From: Marinomonas rhizomae
GTDB taxonomy: Bacteria > Pseudomonadota > Gammaproteobacteria > Pseudomonadales > Marinomonadaceae
DNA length: 64,000 bases
Reading direction: 5' to 3'
NCBI RefSeq assembly: GCF_003315485.1
Contig: NZ_QNSE01000015.1
Coordinates: 28,076-92,075 of the forward strand
The notes under the pieces were generated by a model. It was not told where the DNA came from and did no database searches. It worked only from the letters and a program-made list of their open reading frames with translations. The position numbers were made by a program, and so were the translations under genes. Below are positions 26,680-34,772 of the stretch, piece after piece. Every line of letters begins with the position of its first letter. The first letter of the stretch is position 1.

Positions 26680-26701
26680 AAATGAATAATTACAACTTTA
26701 T

Positions 26702-26752
26702 CTGTATTTGACAAACAGTAAAAGCTGTCAATAAATACAACAAAAACTGTTA
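26702..26752. promoter_or_regulatory. Repressor/Cro operator region
   Basis: Four ACAG/CTGT half-sites occur in about 50 bp, including ACAG-TAAAAG-CTGT at 26715-26728. A TTGACA (26708-26713) precedes AT-rich sequence suitable for a -10 towards the Cro-like gene. Spacing of CTGT to ACAG at the left end is nine rather than eight, so it is not a LexA box. It resembles a phage operator with multiple repressor sites. Confidence 0.6.
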
Positions 26753-26760
26753 AATAGGGA

Positions 26761-26958
26761 GTGTCAGCTATTGCAAAAGCAGTCGAAATTGTAGGGAGCC
26801 ATACTGCAATCGCACAAATTTTAGGGGTGAAACAGGCTCATGTCTGCAATTGGATAAATACCCACCAACATTCACCGGCAAACTATATACGACGTATTTG
26901 TTTAGCAACAAAAGGGCGGTGTAGTGAAACAGGTTTGCTTAAAGACCATGAGCTCTAG
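26761..26958 (+). CDS. Small Cro/YdaS-like HTH protein
   Basis: 65 residues dominated by one helix-turn-helix: AVEIVGSHTAIAQILGVKQAHVCNWINTHQHSPANYIRRICLATKG. This is the YdaS/Cro pattern. GTG is the only possible start because TAG lies six bases upstream in frame; AGGGA directly abuts it, an unusually short spacing, so translation may be poor. It is divergent from the S24 repressor and is its likely antagonist. Confidence 0.75.
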   Translation: MSAIAKAVEIVGSHTAIAQILGVKQAHVCNWINTHQHSPANYIRRICLATKGRCSETGLLKDHEL

Positions 26959-27031
26959 CCTGAGGTTTGTTGTCGCGGTTGATCTCTCACTTTTACAAAA
27001 ATGCACTAGTTTATTTGTGCTCTTTGAACCA

Positions 27032-27051
27032 TACTGTACAAATATACAGCA
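27032..27051 (+). promoter_or_regulatory. LexA (SOS) box
   Basis: TACTGTACAAATATACAGCA fits the gammaproteobacterial LexA box CTGT-N8-ACAG, with AT-rich centre and near-consensus flanks. It ends 12 nt before the UmuD-like start. Confidence 0.85.
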
Positions 27052-27063
27052 TGGTGCTTTTTT

Positions 27064-27501
27064 ATGCGTGTTTCTTATCTTGGTACTTCTGAGTCTGCTG
27101 CTTTCATTGCGGCCAATAGTGTTCGAATCCCATTATATCCTGAGTCCGCGATCCTTTCTGATGTCAGTGGGCCAAAGGGTGATCAGGCTATAGATTTGCA
27201 TACTTTGTGCGCTTCCAATCCTGCGGCTATTTTTTTTGTGCGCGCACAAGGTGAGCCGATGGAAAGAGAAGGAATACAAGCTGGTGATGTACTGGAGGTT
27301 AATCGATCATTGACGGCGCGTCATGGGGATACAGTTCTTGCGTTTGTGCAAGGGAAAATGGCGATAGTAACGTTGGAATTAAACCCAGATGTTCTACTTC
27401 AGCCAAAAAATAAAGCCTATGCAGCAACAGCAATGTCTCTCCCCGAAGAGAAAACATCTGCCTTAGAAGTTTTTGGTGTTGTTACGAGTGTTGTACGTTA
27501 A
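27064..27501 (+). CDS. UmuD-like protein lacking both catalytic residues
   Basis: 145 residues that align with UmuD from IDLHTLCASNPAAIFFVRAQG to the C-terminus (EVFGVVTSVV). Where UmuD has catalytic Ser60 (GDSM) this protein has Pro65 (GEPM). Where UmuD has Lys97 (FTVKK) it has Val102 (MAIVT). The Cys-Gly cleavage site is also absent. It therefore cannot self-process. It sits under a LexA box and has no umuC beside it. It could be a decoy or partner for UmuD/UmuC-type or repressor proteins. Confidence 0.85.
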   Translation: MRVSYLGTSESAAFIAANSVRIPLYPESAILSDVSGPKGDQAIDLHTLCASNPAAIFFVRAQGEPMEREGIQAGDVLEVNRSLTARHGDTVLAFVQGKMAIVTLELNPDVLLQPKNKAYAATAMSLPEEKTSALEVFGVVTSVVR

Positions 27502-27529
27502 TTAGAGCGAAGTTAACTAGAATAAAAAA

Positions 27530-27562
27530 AACGCCTTTTATTACTTAATAATGAAAGGCGTT
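27530..27562 (-). terminator. Terminator of the DUF1127 gene
   Basis: AACGCCTTT and AAAGGCGTT with inner ATTA/TAAT form a long stem. A run of A on the plus-strand left side gives a U tract on the minus-strand transcript. Confidence 0.75.
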
Positions 27563-27586
27563 ATTGGCCATCCGGCCTAGTATTTT

Positions 27587-27618
27587 ACCGTCACCTCAGA
27601 GCCTTCTGAGATGACGGT
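27587..27618. repeat. Hairpin next to the DUF1127 stop
   Basis: ACCGTCA and CTCAGA pair with TCTGAG and TGACGGT around a GCCT loop, with one mismatch, 4 nt beyond the DUF1127 stop. Probably an extra transcript-end or stabilising structure. Confidence 0.6.
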
Positions 27619-27622
27619 CTGG

Positions 27623-27838
27623 TCACCCGTCGCTCGGTTGTTCTCCCGGCGGTATTTGAGTTTTGTCTTCTAGGTTACTGTCTAGACTTTTGTTGCCAGC
27701 CAAAGGGCGAATGTGCCCATTGTCGCGATAGAAGCCGATGTCTTTTAAATAGTGATCGTCAAGATGACGAAATACTTGGTTGGTGCGACGAGCTTCAAAG
27801 TACTCTTTAGCGGCGTTGAATAGGGCGATGATACTCAT
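27623..27838 (-). CDS. DUF1127 family protein
   Basis: 71 residues with the DUF1127 core FNAAKEYFEARRTNQVFRHLDDHYLKDIGFYRDN (YjiS-like), rich in Arg, followed by a Pro/Asp tail. Members of this family have been linked to RNA binding and to phosphate and carbon regulation in other bacteria; nothing here decides the role. It may be co-transcribed with the small ORF at 27939-28037. Confidence 0.88.
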   Translation of the reverse strand: MSIIALFNAAKEYFEARRTNQVFRHLDDHYLKDIGFYRDNGHIRPLAGNKSLDSNLEDKTQIPPGEQPSDG

Positions 27839-28309
27839 AATTGTTCTCCAAAATATACATTTGATAGTGTGTTTTGGCGGAACTTACGGGGTGATTTCTT
27901 ACAGAGGTGACCGCGTAAATTCCGCGGTCAATGGTGTATTACACAGACATTGAACGCGTGGACAAAGTTTTTCGTACTCGATTATTACAGCGAGTAGCCA
28001 TGGAGGAAGTAGAATGATTTAGCGTATAAGTTGTCATTTTGCTTCTCCTTAACTTTGAGGTTTATCGATTGCGTATATGAATTGTGTAATATTTGCTCTT
28101 TTTTAAGAGCTCTTTTATTAGGACTTTTTTCATGACTTATGTCAATCGCTTATATTGAAATAACTTTTCTTTTTTTGAAATTACAAATACCTTTTCTCAG
28201 GTTTTTAAAAACAGTTTGTTTATATCGGTATTGTAGGTACTTTTTACTGTACAATTCCTCGCGATTTTCCAGTCCTCTTTTTGTAGTTAATTAAGTAGTA
28301 AGTGAGCTC
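27839..28309. other. Intergenic region between DUF1127 and yaeQ
   Basis: About 470 bp. It holds a 7-bp hairpin (GACCGCG and CGCGGTC, 27909-27929), the small ORF on the minus strand, and divergent AT-rich promoter sequence for DUF1127 and yaeQ. Confidence 0.5.
27939..28037 (-). CDS. Possible 32-residue small protein upstream of DUF1127
   Basis: ATG at 28037 preceded by AAGGAG at ideal spacing (8 nt). It encodes MTTYTLNHSTSSMATRCNNR and ends VRKTLSTRSMSV, rich in Ser, Thr and Arg. It lies about 100 nt upstream of the DUF1127 gene on the same strand, with a hairpin between. It is either a small basic protein or a leader peptide. I know of no family for it. Confidence 0.42.
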   Translation of the reverse strand: MTTYTLNHSTSSMATRCNNRVRKTLSTRSMSV

Positions 28310-28864
28310 ATGGCGACGAAAGCAACAGTGTATAAAGCATCGGTTCAAGTGTCTGATATGGACAGGAACCATTATCAAAGTTATGAATTAACCTTGGCAT
28401 TACATCCTTCTGAAACTGAAGAACGCATGATGGTGCGTTTAGCGGCGTTTGCTTTATTGGCTGATGAAAAAGAAGGCGGTGAGCAGTTAAGCTTCACCAA
28501 AGGTATTAGTACAGAAGACGAGCCAGATCTTTGGCAAAAAAATTACTCAGATGAAATTTTGCTTTGGGTAGAGCTAGGTCAACCAGATGAGAAGCGTTTA
28601 CGCAAAGCTTGTGGCCGAGCTAAGGAAGTAATTGTCGTTAATTACAATGACAAGTCGGATATTTGGTGGGAGCAAAACAAAGGCAAAAATAGCCGTTTTG
28701 ATAACATGCGAGTATTACGCTTTCCAGAAGCACAAGTCGAGGCGTTGGCTAAGATTTGTACTCGATCTATGCAATTGAACGTGACAATTCAAGATAGCGA
28801 AATGTGGATTTCTGGTGAGTTAGGTGAATGCGCGATGACACCAATGTGGCGAGGCGAGCAATAA
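28310..28864 (+). CDS. yaeQ: YaeQ family protein
   Basis: 184 residues matching YaeQ throughout: YKASVQVSDMDRNHYQSYELTLALHPSETEERMMVRLAAFALLA, then LWVELGQPDEKRLRKACGRAKEVIVV. YaeQ has a PD-(D/E)XK nuclease-like fold and no firmly assigned role. The DLW, WVELGQ and RKA motifs hold the candidate active-site residues. It is a single gene. Confidence 0.95.
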   Translation: MATKATVYKASVQVSDMDRNHYQSYELTLALHPSETEERMMVRLAAFALLADEKEGGEQLSFTKGISTEDEPDLWQKNYSDEILLWVELGQPDEKRLRKACGRAKEVIVVNYNDKSDIWWEQNKGKNSRFDNMRVLRFPEAQVEALAKICTRSMQLNVTIQDSEMWISGELGECAMTPMWRGEQ

Positions 28865-28898
28865 GCTCACCTCGCTTGAGATCATCGAGTTTGTTTTA

Positions 28899-29642
28899 CT
28901 AGGCTTTATGCAAGGTGCGTTGAAATAATGCTACGGCTTTACTATAGCATTCTAAGGCGAGAGCTGGATCGTAACGATCGCCTTCATCACGCATAAAAGC
29001 ATGCTGACCGTTGAATTCATGCCAAGTGAATAGACGGTCAGTATCAATTAATTGCTGGTAAATCTTCTGACGGCCTTCCGTTGATACATGTGGGTCTTGT
29101 TTGCCCCACACCATTGTTAGCTCCCCTTGAATGTCTTTTGTGCGAGTGAAGGAATCATTACCTTCGTCACACGGAATTGTATTCGAATGAATGTCGGTGG
29201 CATACAAACAGAAAGACGCTTGGATACGAGGGTTTAGTGCTGCACGATATGCCAAATGACCGCCTAAGCAAACGCCCATGGTGCCAAATTGCCCAGTGCA
29301 ATAATCTTGCTGCTCGAAATATTCCAGCATGGCTACCGTATCGCTGTCGTGAGCTTCTAAGGTTTTGGTGAATTTATCTGCGTTACCTTTGTCTTTGCCT
29401 TCATCGTCATAGCCTAGCACTGTGCCGATCGGGTTAAGTTCATGAAACACTTCTGGCACAATAACCACAAAGCCATGTCCTGCCATAATGGCGGCTGAGC
29501 GAGCAATTGGCGTGGTTTGTTGGAATATTTCAGAATAAAAAAAGATGCAAGGAAAGCGACCCTCTGCTTGGGGGCGATAAACCGTGCAGCGCATAAGGCC
29601 AGTTGGCGTGTTAATATCTTGATCGTGACGTTGAATGATCAT
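28899..29642 (-). CDS. Dienelactone hydrolase family protein
   Basis: 247 residues of the alpha/beta hydrolase fold with Cys nucleophile in MGVCLGGHLAYRAAL, acid Asp near VWGKQDPHVS and His in GQHAFMRDEGDRYD, the DLH arrangement. Members hydrolyse dienelactones or other esters. No catechol genes adjoin it, so the substrate is unknown. Confidence 0.88.
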   Translation of the reverse strand: MIIQRHDQDINTPTGLMRCTVYRPQAEGRFPCIFFYSEIFQQTTPIARSAAIMAGHGFVVIVPEVFHELNPIGTVLGYDDEGKDKGNADKFTKTLEAHDSDTVAMLEYFEQQDYCTGQFGTMGVCLGGHLAYRAALNPRIQASFCLYATDIHSNTIPCDEGNDSFTRTKDIQGELTMVWGKQDPHVSTEGRQKIYQQLIDTDRLFTWHEFNGQHAFMRDEGDRYDPALALECYSKAVALFQRTLHKA

Positions 29643-29783
29643 GGTTTTCCTTAAAGCGATGTGTCATTTTCCTACATGATATTCGACCCAACCGCGATGA
29701 GCCAGCCGCAAAGCTCCTAAATAGACATAAAAACTTTCAAATATAGGCAAAAGCCAAACTTAACCAACGAGTAGAAAAAATCC

Positions 29784-30911
29784 GTGCGAATTTTATTGAT
29801 TAGTGCATACGAAGCCAGTAGCCACAAAGCTTGGGCAAATACTTTAATGAATGGTTTGGGTCATCATGAATGGACCTATTTGTCTTTGCCTGCTCGGCAT
29901 TTTGCGTGGCGGATTCGTGGTAATGCCATGAGCTTTGCGTTTGATCCAAAATTCAAGCCGATACTGGAAAAGCCCTATGATTTGGTCATTGCCACATCGA
30001 TGACAGACTGTGTTGGCTTGAAAGCCTTTTGTCCAGATCTACAGCATGTACCTTGGTTGTTGTATTTCCATGAAAATCAATTCGCCTATCCTGCGAGTGA
30101 TAAACAGCAGGGCTTGATCGAAATGCAGATGGTAACTTTGTATAGCGCTTTGGCGGCTGATATGTGTGTCTTTAATAGCCAATTCAATCAGGCAACCTTC
30201 TTTTCTGGTGCTCGGGCCTTATTAAAAAAACTGCCTGATTATGTCTCGCCAGACTGGTTAAATGACACACAAGCTAAAGCCTTAGTGCTTCCTGTTCCTT
30301 TGGATATGCCTGTCCTTGATGAGTTTCTGGTTTCTACTGAAAAGAGTGCTAACTTAAATATACAAGATGAACCAGTGAAGTTAGTTTGGTCTGCACGTTG
30401 GGAATTCGATAAAGGACCAGATCGACTGTTGGCTATTTTAGAGGAGTTGGAATCTCGTCAGCTAAATTATGAAATTGCAATTCTTGGTGAACAATTTCGC
30501 TCCACTCCAAAAGAATTTGATCAAATCCAAGCCAAATTCTCTCACCGAATTACGCAGTTTGGCTTTGCTCCAAGTCGGGCAGATTATCTGGGCTTTCTTG
30601 CTTCATCGGATGTTGTGCTTTCTACCGCCTTGCATGAATTTCAAGGTCTTGCTGTATTAGAAGCCGTTGCTTTGGGGTGTGTGCCTGTGCTGCCAGATAG
30701 ACAGGTTTACCCGCAGTTGTTCGCTAATCAGCAAAATAAAGACCAATATCTTTATCAAGGTGATTTGGACAGTATTCAACAGGAGGCAAAACGGGCGGTG
30801 GACTTAATTCAATTTGTGGTTGCCAACGATGTTAAAGCGCCAGATGTTAGTCAGTACCATGTTAGGAATTTACTAACAAAGTATGATGAGCTGATTGAAC
30901 AATACTCTTAA
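29784..30911 (+). CDS. DUF3524/GT4 tRNA-queuosine mannosyltransferase-like protein
   Basis: 375 residues. The N-terminal DUF3524 domain (ILLISAYEASSHKAWANTLMNGL, then LPARHFAWRIRGNAMSFAF and WLLYFHENQFAYP) precedes a GT4 glycosyltransferase half with LVWSARWEFDKGPDRLLAIL and LHEFQGLAVLEAVALGCVPVLP. Animal homologues (GTDC1/QTMAN) mannosylate queuosine in tRNA-Asp, and bacterial members are named after them. GTG is the start. Confidence 0.9.
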   Translation: MRILLISAYEASSHKAWANTLMNGLGHHEWTYLSLPARHFAWRIRGNAMSFAFDPKFKPILEKPYDLVIATSMTDCVGLKAFCPDLQHVPWLLYFHENQFAYPASDKQQGLIEMQMVTLYSALAADMCVFNSQFNQATFFSGARALLKKLPDYVSPDWLNDTQAKALVLPVPLDMPVLDEFLVSTEKSANLNIQDEPVKLVWSARWEFDKGPDRLLAILEELESRQLNYEIAILGEQFRSTPKEFDQIQAKFSHRITQFGFAPSRADYLGFLASSDVVLSTALHEFQGLAVLEAVALGCVPVLPDRQVYPQLFANQQNKDQYLYQGDLDSIQQEAKRAVDLIQFVVANDVKAPDVSQYHVRNLLTKYDELIEQYS

Positions 30912-31123
30912 TCACTTCTTTTATGTATAGACAACTCGATTTCCCTTATACACCGTTAGGCGCTTCTGCCTTCCGTTAATTTATAGCTTTCTTTTGATCC
31001 ATAAAAGCGCAAAATACTTTATGTTGCGCTTATTTTGTGCGATATTCTCGCTGTTGGTGTTTAAAAATAAAAACAAATTAACTTTAATCCTGAGTGATAA
31101 GGGCCACTTTACGTTACTTTTAT

Positions 31124-31135
31124 ATGTATATACAT
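31124..31135. promoter_or_regulatory. Perfect 12-bp palindrome upstream of the YjiH gene
   Basis: ATGTATATACAT, 62 nt before the likely start. Possible operator; AT-rich, so chance is not excluded. Confidence 0.3.
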
Positions 31136-31196
31136 GTTGGTACGTATGTTGCTTTTTAATCTTATGATTAATAACCCTCTCATAGGAAGTCTTCAT

Positions 31197-32513
31197 ATGA
31201 ATGTTACAGATTCAAAGCCCGGAGTTGTGTCTCCGCTGTCTCTTCTTAAGCTCATTGCTTATAGCTGCATTGGTCTTTTTGTTTTTTTTATTCCGATAAA
31301 TATTGGTGGAAAAGAAACCATCCCGCTCGATCATATAGTGTCTTGGCTTCGTAATGATCACGGTCAAATGGCTGAGGTTTATGCTATTTTAGTTGTCTTG
31401 GCTGGTGGCGCTTATCCTTTTATTTCCGGTAACTGGAGAACAAGTAAAACGCAAACAGTGCTGTCCCTTTTTAAGGTGTTGGGTGTTGTGACTGCCGTAA
31501 TGGCGTTCTTCTCAGTTGGGCCTGCTTTTTTGTTCGAAAAAGACATGTTGCCTTTCTTGTTTAGCAAGTTAGTGGTGCCAGTTGGTTTAATTGTACCTAT
31601 TGGTGCGGTGTTTCTTGCGTTTTTAATTGGTTACGGCTTGCTTGAATTTGCGGGTGTGCTGTTGCAGCCTATTATGAAGCCTTTGTTTAAAACGCCAGGT
31701 AAGTCAGCAATTGATGCGGTTGCGTCTTTTGTGGGGAGTTACTCTATTGGCCTGCTGATTACCAATCGAGTTTATAAATCCGGCCAATATTCCGCAAAAG
31801 AAGCAGCGATTATTGCGACTGGCTTCTCCACTGTTTCTGCGACTTTTATGGTCATTGTGGCGAAGACATTGGGTTTGATGGAGGTTTGGAACGTATTTTT
31901 CTGGGCAACCTTGTTGATCACTTTTGTGGTTACAGCGATTACTGTTCGAATTTTCCCACTTAGCAAAATGGATGATACGGCAGTCAGTCGAGAAGTGGAG
32001 GAGTTCAAGCATTCTCGCGTCAAACAAGCCGCATTAGAAGGGTTGGAAGTTGCGAACAACGCGGCACCTATCGGGCGTAATATCCTACAAAACATCAAAG
32101 AAGGCATGTTAATGGCAATGAGTATCTTGCCTTCTATCATGTCTGTCGGTTTGTGTGGTTTGTTATTGGCGAAATACACACCAGTGTTTGAATGGATTGG
32201 TTACCTGTTTTACCCATTCGCGTGGATCGCACAATTGCCTGATCCAATGATGGTTGCCACCGCATCTGCGACAGGTTTGGCAGAAATGTTCTTGCCTGCC
32301 TTGATCGCAGCGAAAAGCGTATTTGTTGTTAAGTTTGTGGTTGGTGTAGTGTCTATTTCATCCATACTGTTTTTCTCTGCGTCGATTCCTTGTATCTTGT
32401 CGACCGAGATCCCATTGAACATCAAGCAAATGCTGATTGTTTGGTATCAACGTGTGGCCCTTACTATTCTGATTGCCTCGCCAGTGGCATTTTGGGCTGA
32501 GCAGTTTGTTTAG
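31197..32513 (+). CDS. YjiH family membrane protein (nucleoside-recognition 'Gate' domain)
   Basis: 438 residues from the ATG at 31197, which has AGGAAG 8 nt upstream; the frame is open to 31134. About ten membrane helices, with SYSIGLLITNRVYKSGQYSAKEAAIIATGFSTVSATFM in the Gate-like domain. YjiH proteins are thought to be transporters; the substrate is not established. Confidence 0.85.
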   Translation: MNVTDSKPGVVSPLSLLKLIAYSCIGLFVFFIPINIGGKETIPLDHIVSWLRNDHGQMAEVYAILVVLAGGAYPFISGNWRTSKTQTVLSLFKVLGVVTAVMAFFSVGPAFLFEKDMLPFLFSKLVVPVGLIVPIGAVFLAFLIGYGLLEFAGVLLQPIMKPLFKTPGKSAIDAVASFVGSYSIGLLITNRVYKSGQYSAKEAAIIATGFSTVSATFMVIVAKTLGLMEVWNVFFWATLLITFVVTAITVRIFPLSKMDDTAVSREVEEFKHSRVKQAALEGLEVANNAAPIGRNILQNIKEGMLMAMSILPSIMSVGLCGLLLAKYTPVFEWIGYLFYPFAWIAQLPDPMMVATASATGLAEMFLPALIAAKSVFVVKFVVGVVSISSILFFSASIPCILSTEIPLNIKQMLIVWYQRVALTILIASPVAFWAEQFV

Positions 32514-32562
32514 CAAGCAATAAAACGTCTTTCTATTAGCACCAAGTTGCTATGAAAAAATG

Positions 32563-32616
32563 AAATCAAACACGCTGATTTGGTGCTTTTTATCCAATCT
32601 AGCGTGTTTGATTTTT
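32563..32616 (+). terminator. Rho-independent terminator with nested hairpin
   Basis: AAATCAAACACGCT and AGCGTGTTTGATTT form a 14-bp perfect stem, with a smaller hairpin inside, and the 3' arm runs into TTTTT. It lies about 50 nt after the YjiH stop. Confidence 0.88.
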
Positions 32617-32702
32617 CCGTTCAAATGTCGATTTTCTTCAATTAATGCCGATTCTCACTCGCTAACATTAAGCTTCAAATTTATTTTTTTGGAGCCTTTC
32701 TG

Positions 32703-33158
32703 ATGTTAAAACGTATCAATTATTTTGCCGCAGCACCACAGGCTATAGAGCTATTACTAAAACAAGAAGAGATCTTAGGCAAGCAATTCGAAGAGATACC
32801 AAGCCTAGGTAAAACTATCTTGGAGTTAGTAAAGCTTCGAGTGTCTCAGATAAACCAATGTGCTTTTTGCTTGGATATGCATAGCACGCAAGCATTAGAG
32901 ATGGGTGAAACGCACGAGCGAATGATAGCTTTGAATGCATGGCGAGATTCGCCACTGTTTTCTCAGCAAGAACGTCAGGCTTTGGCTTTATCAGAACATC
33001 TTATTGCTGGCTATTCTGTGGAAGATGAATATTATGAAGAAATGCTGGCCAGTTTTGGTGAATCTGGACTGACCTATTTAACCATTGCAATTAATGCTAT
33101 TTCTAGCTGGAATAGGGTTGTAAAAGTCTTTAAACCTGAGGTTGGAAGTTTTCGCTGA
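32703..33158 (+). CDS. AhpD-like carboxymuconolactone decarboxylase family protein
   Basis: 151 residues. KLRVSQINQCAFCLDMHSTQALEMGE contains the CxxC redox pair and downstream His of AhpD-type alkylhydroperoxidases. It lacks the long N-terminal half of AhpD and belongs to the short peroxidase-related group. It is 38 nt upstream of an AraC regulator in the same direction. Confidence 0.92.
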   Translation: MLKRINYFAAAPQAIELLLKQEEILGKQFEEIPSLGKTILELVKLRVSQINQCAFCLDMHSTQALEMGETHERMIALNAWRDSPLFSQQERQALALSEHLIAGYSVEDEYYEEMLASFGESGLTYLTIAINAISSWNRVVKVFKPEVGSFR

Positions 33159-33196
33159 AAAATTGTGTTTGTTCACTAATCAGTTAGAGGATTAAT

Positions 33197-33964
33197 ATGC
33201 CATCGCCCTTGTTGTTTGATATCCATTTTCCTCAAGGGCCACTTTCTCTATGGGTGCAGGCTATTTGGTCAGCCCAAGTTCCAGTGAATCAACAAACTGT
33301 TAAGCGTCGTTTATTTGCCGATGCGGGCAGTGGAATTTTGTTCAATCTTGGAGAGCCATTACTTGTTGATAATGAGGTTTGGCATGACCCTGTGGTGTTT
33401 CAATCAACCAATAAACAGGCCCATTTTATTCATTTACCAGCTGGCGCAGATTTAGCTGGTGTGCGTTTTCAGCCAGGAATGGGGAGCGTCTTTCAAACGG
33501 AGTTGGCAAAGCTTGAGAGTACTGTTAGGCCATTACAGACATCTGAATTTATTCAATCTTTAATGGTGTTGTTAGAAAATGGTCTGACTGTTCAAGACCG
33601 TATTAGCTTACTGTCTAACGCCTTTGATCAAGTGGTTTCTAATATGGTCCATATACACGACCCTGTTGTTAAGGCCATAGAGCTGCTGCAGCAATCTTCC
33701 CGAGTGGATTTGTTGGAGACGCTGCCTCTTAGTCAGCGGCAGATAGAGCGTCAGTTTCAGCGTCGCCTGAGCATGTCACCGAAATACTTTCAGAGGTTAA
33801 GGAGAGTGCGGGCGGTTTTGTTAGCCTTGAGGGAAGAAAAAAATCATTTTAGGCTGGCCGAGCTGGCTATTGAATATGGTTTCTCCGACCAAGCGCACAT
33901 GACACGTGAGTGCCAATTAATTGCAGGCATTACCCCAAAACGTTATATGAAAAGTAAGCAATAG
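33197..33964 (+). CDS. AraC-family regulator with DUF6597-type N-terminus
   Basis: 255 residues. The N-terminal part (LWVQAIWSAQVPV, RRLFADAGSGILFNLG) matches the DUF6597 sensor type. The C-terminal AraC domain has LPLSQRQIERQFQRRLSMSPKYFQRLRRVRAVLLAL and LAIEYGFSDQAHMTRECQLIAGITPKRY. It probably controls the adjacent AhpD-like gene in response to stress (inference). Confidence 0.9.
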   Translation: MPSPLLFDIHFPQGPLSLWVQAIWSAQVPVNQQTVKRRLFADAGSGILFNLGEPLLVDNEVWHDPVVFQSTNKQAHFIHLPAGADLAGVRFQPGMGSVFQTELAKLESTVRPLQTSEFIQSLMVLLENGLTVQDRISLLSNAFDQVVSNMVHIHDPVVKAIELLQQSSRVDLLETLPLSQRQIERQFQRRLSMSPKYFQRLRRVRAVLLALREEKNHFRLAELAIEYGFSDQAHMTRECQLIAGITPKRYMKSKQ

Positions 33965-34000
33965 CCTTAGCTTGTTGATTTTTGATGGTGCCAATCGCTA

Positions 34001-34034
34001 AGTTTACTTATCATTAGTAAATGATAAGTAAACT
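34001..34034. promoter_or_regulatory. 15-bp perfect inverted repeat covering a start codon
   Basis: AGTTTACTTATCATT, a 4-nt AGTA loop, then the exact complement AATGATAAGTAAACT. The ATG at 34021 of the next gene lies inside the right arm. There is no T tract, so it is not a standard terminator. It can be an RNA switch that hides the start, or a DNA operator. Confidence 0.7.
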
Positions 34035-34755
34035 CCAATATAAATCCATCTACCTTCCTGTATTCCTTATACTATGGCTGGGACTTTTTCTTGACAGCAC
34101 GGCTTTGGCTGAGCAGGTTCAATATAATCAATGGATCACCAATGGCTTGGTGTTGTTGGTTTTCGCGTGGGTGTATTCTCGCGTCACGAGCAAAATCAAA
34201 AAATTGATGCAGTACGGCATTGTGCTGGCGCTTCTGGGTGAGGTGGTGTTTTCTATCTTGCTTGGAATGTATGAGTATCGTCTTGAAAATGTTCCGGTTT
34301 ACGTGCCTCTTGGACATAGCCTTATTTATGCCGCTGTGTTTTATATCCAAAAAGAAAAGATTATTCAGCGTAATAAAGCGCGTGTCATTTCGATTTTGTA
34401 TTGGGCAATGATTGGCTATTCAAGCCTTTGGTTGTTGTTCGATCAGGATGTATTTGGCTTTTTTTGTATGTTGGTGATTGTACTGCTGCTAAGAAAGAAA
34501 ACTGGTAATGAGCTGTTTTTTCTTATCATGTTTTTCATGGTGGTGTATTTGGAATTGCTGGGAACCTATTATCAATGCTGGTTTTGGCCTGATACTTGGT
34601 TCGGTAAGGTGCCTTTCATTGCGAGCAGCAATCCGCCGAGTGGCATTAGCGTATTCTACTTTGGTTTTGATGTCGGTTGTTTGTGGATGTATAAAAAGCT
34701 TAATCGCCAAAAATGGAACCGAATGAAGATATTTAGACAAATCAGGTCTTCATAG
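34021..34755 (+). CDS. Unrecognised integral membrane protein
   Basis: 244 residues with about seven to eight membrane segments. Conserved-looking elements near the end are YYQCWFWPDTWFGKVPFIASSNPPSGISVFYFGFDVGCLWMYKKL. I do not recognise the family. The ATG at 34021 has no ribosome binding site and lies inside a perfect hairpin; the next in-frame ATG is far downstream. The last codons lie in a 19-bp tandem repeat. Confidence 0.75.
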   Translation: MISKLQYKSIYLPVFLILWLGLFLDSTALAEQVQYNQWITNGLVLLVFAWVYSRVTSKIKKLMQYGIVLALLGEVVFSILLGMYEYRLENVPVYVPLGHSLIYAAVFYIQKEKIIQRNKARVISILYWAMIGYSSLWLLFDQDVFGFFCMLVIVLLLRKKTGNELFFLIMFFMVVYLELLGTYYQCWFWPDTWFGKVPFIASSNPPSGISVFYFGFDVGCLWMYKKLNRQKWNRMKIFRQIRSS

Positions 34756-34772
34756 ACAAATCAGGTATTCAT
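34735..34772 (+). repeat. Two-copy 19-bp tandem repeat
   Basis: AGACAAATCAGGTNTTCAT occurs twice in tandem (34735-34753 and 34754-34772), differing by one base, with a partial third unit AGACAAA at 34773 that begins the terminator stem. The first unit and two bases of the second include the gene's last codons and stop. Confidence 0.85.

Noticed and set aside
26702..26718. Possible LexA box in the repressor/Cro gap
   Set aside because: CTGT and ACAG are nine bases apart rather than eight; it fits repressor half-sites better.
27118..27132. tRNA-like GTTCGAATCCC sequence
   Set aside because: No acceptor or anticodon arms around it; it lies in the UmuD-like gene.
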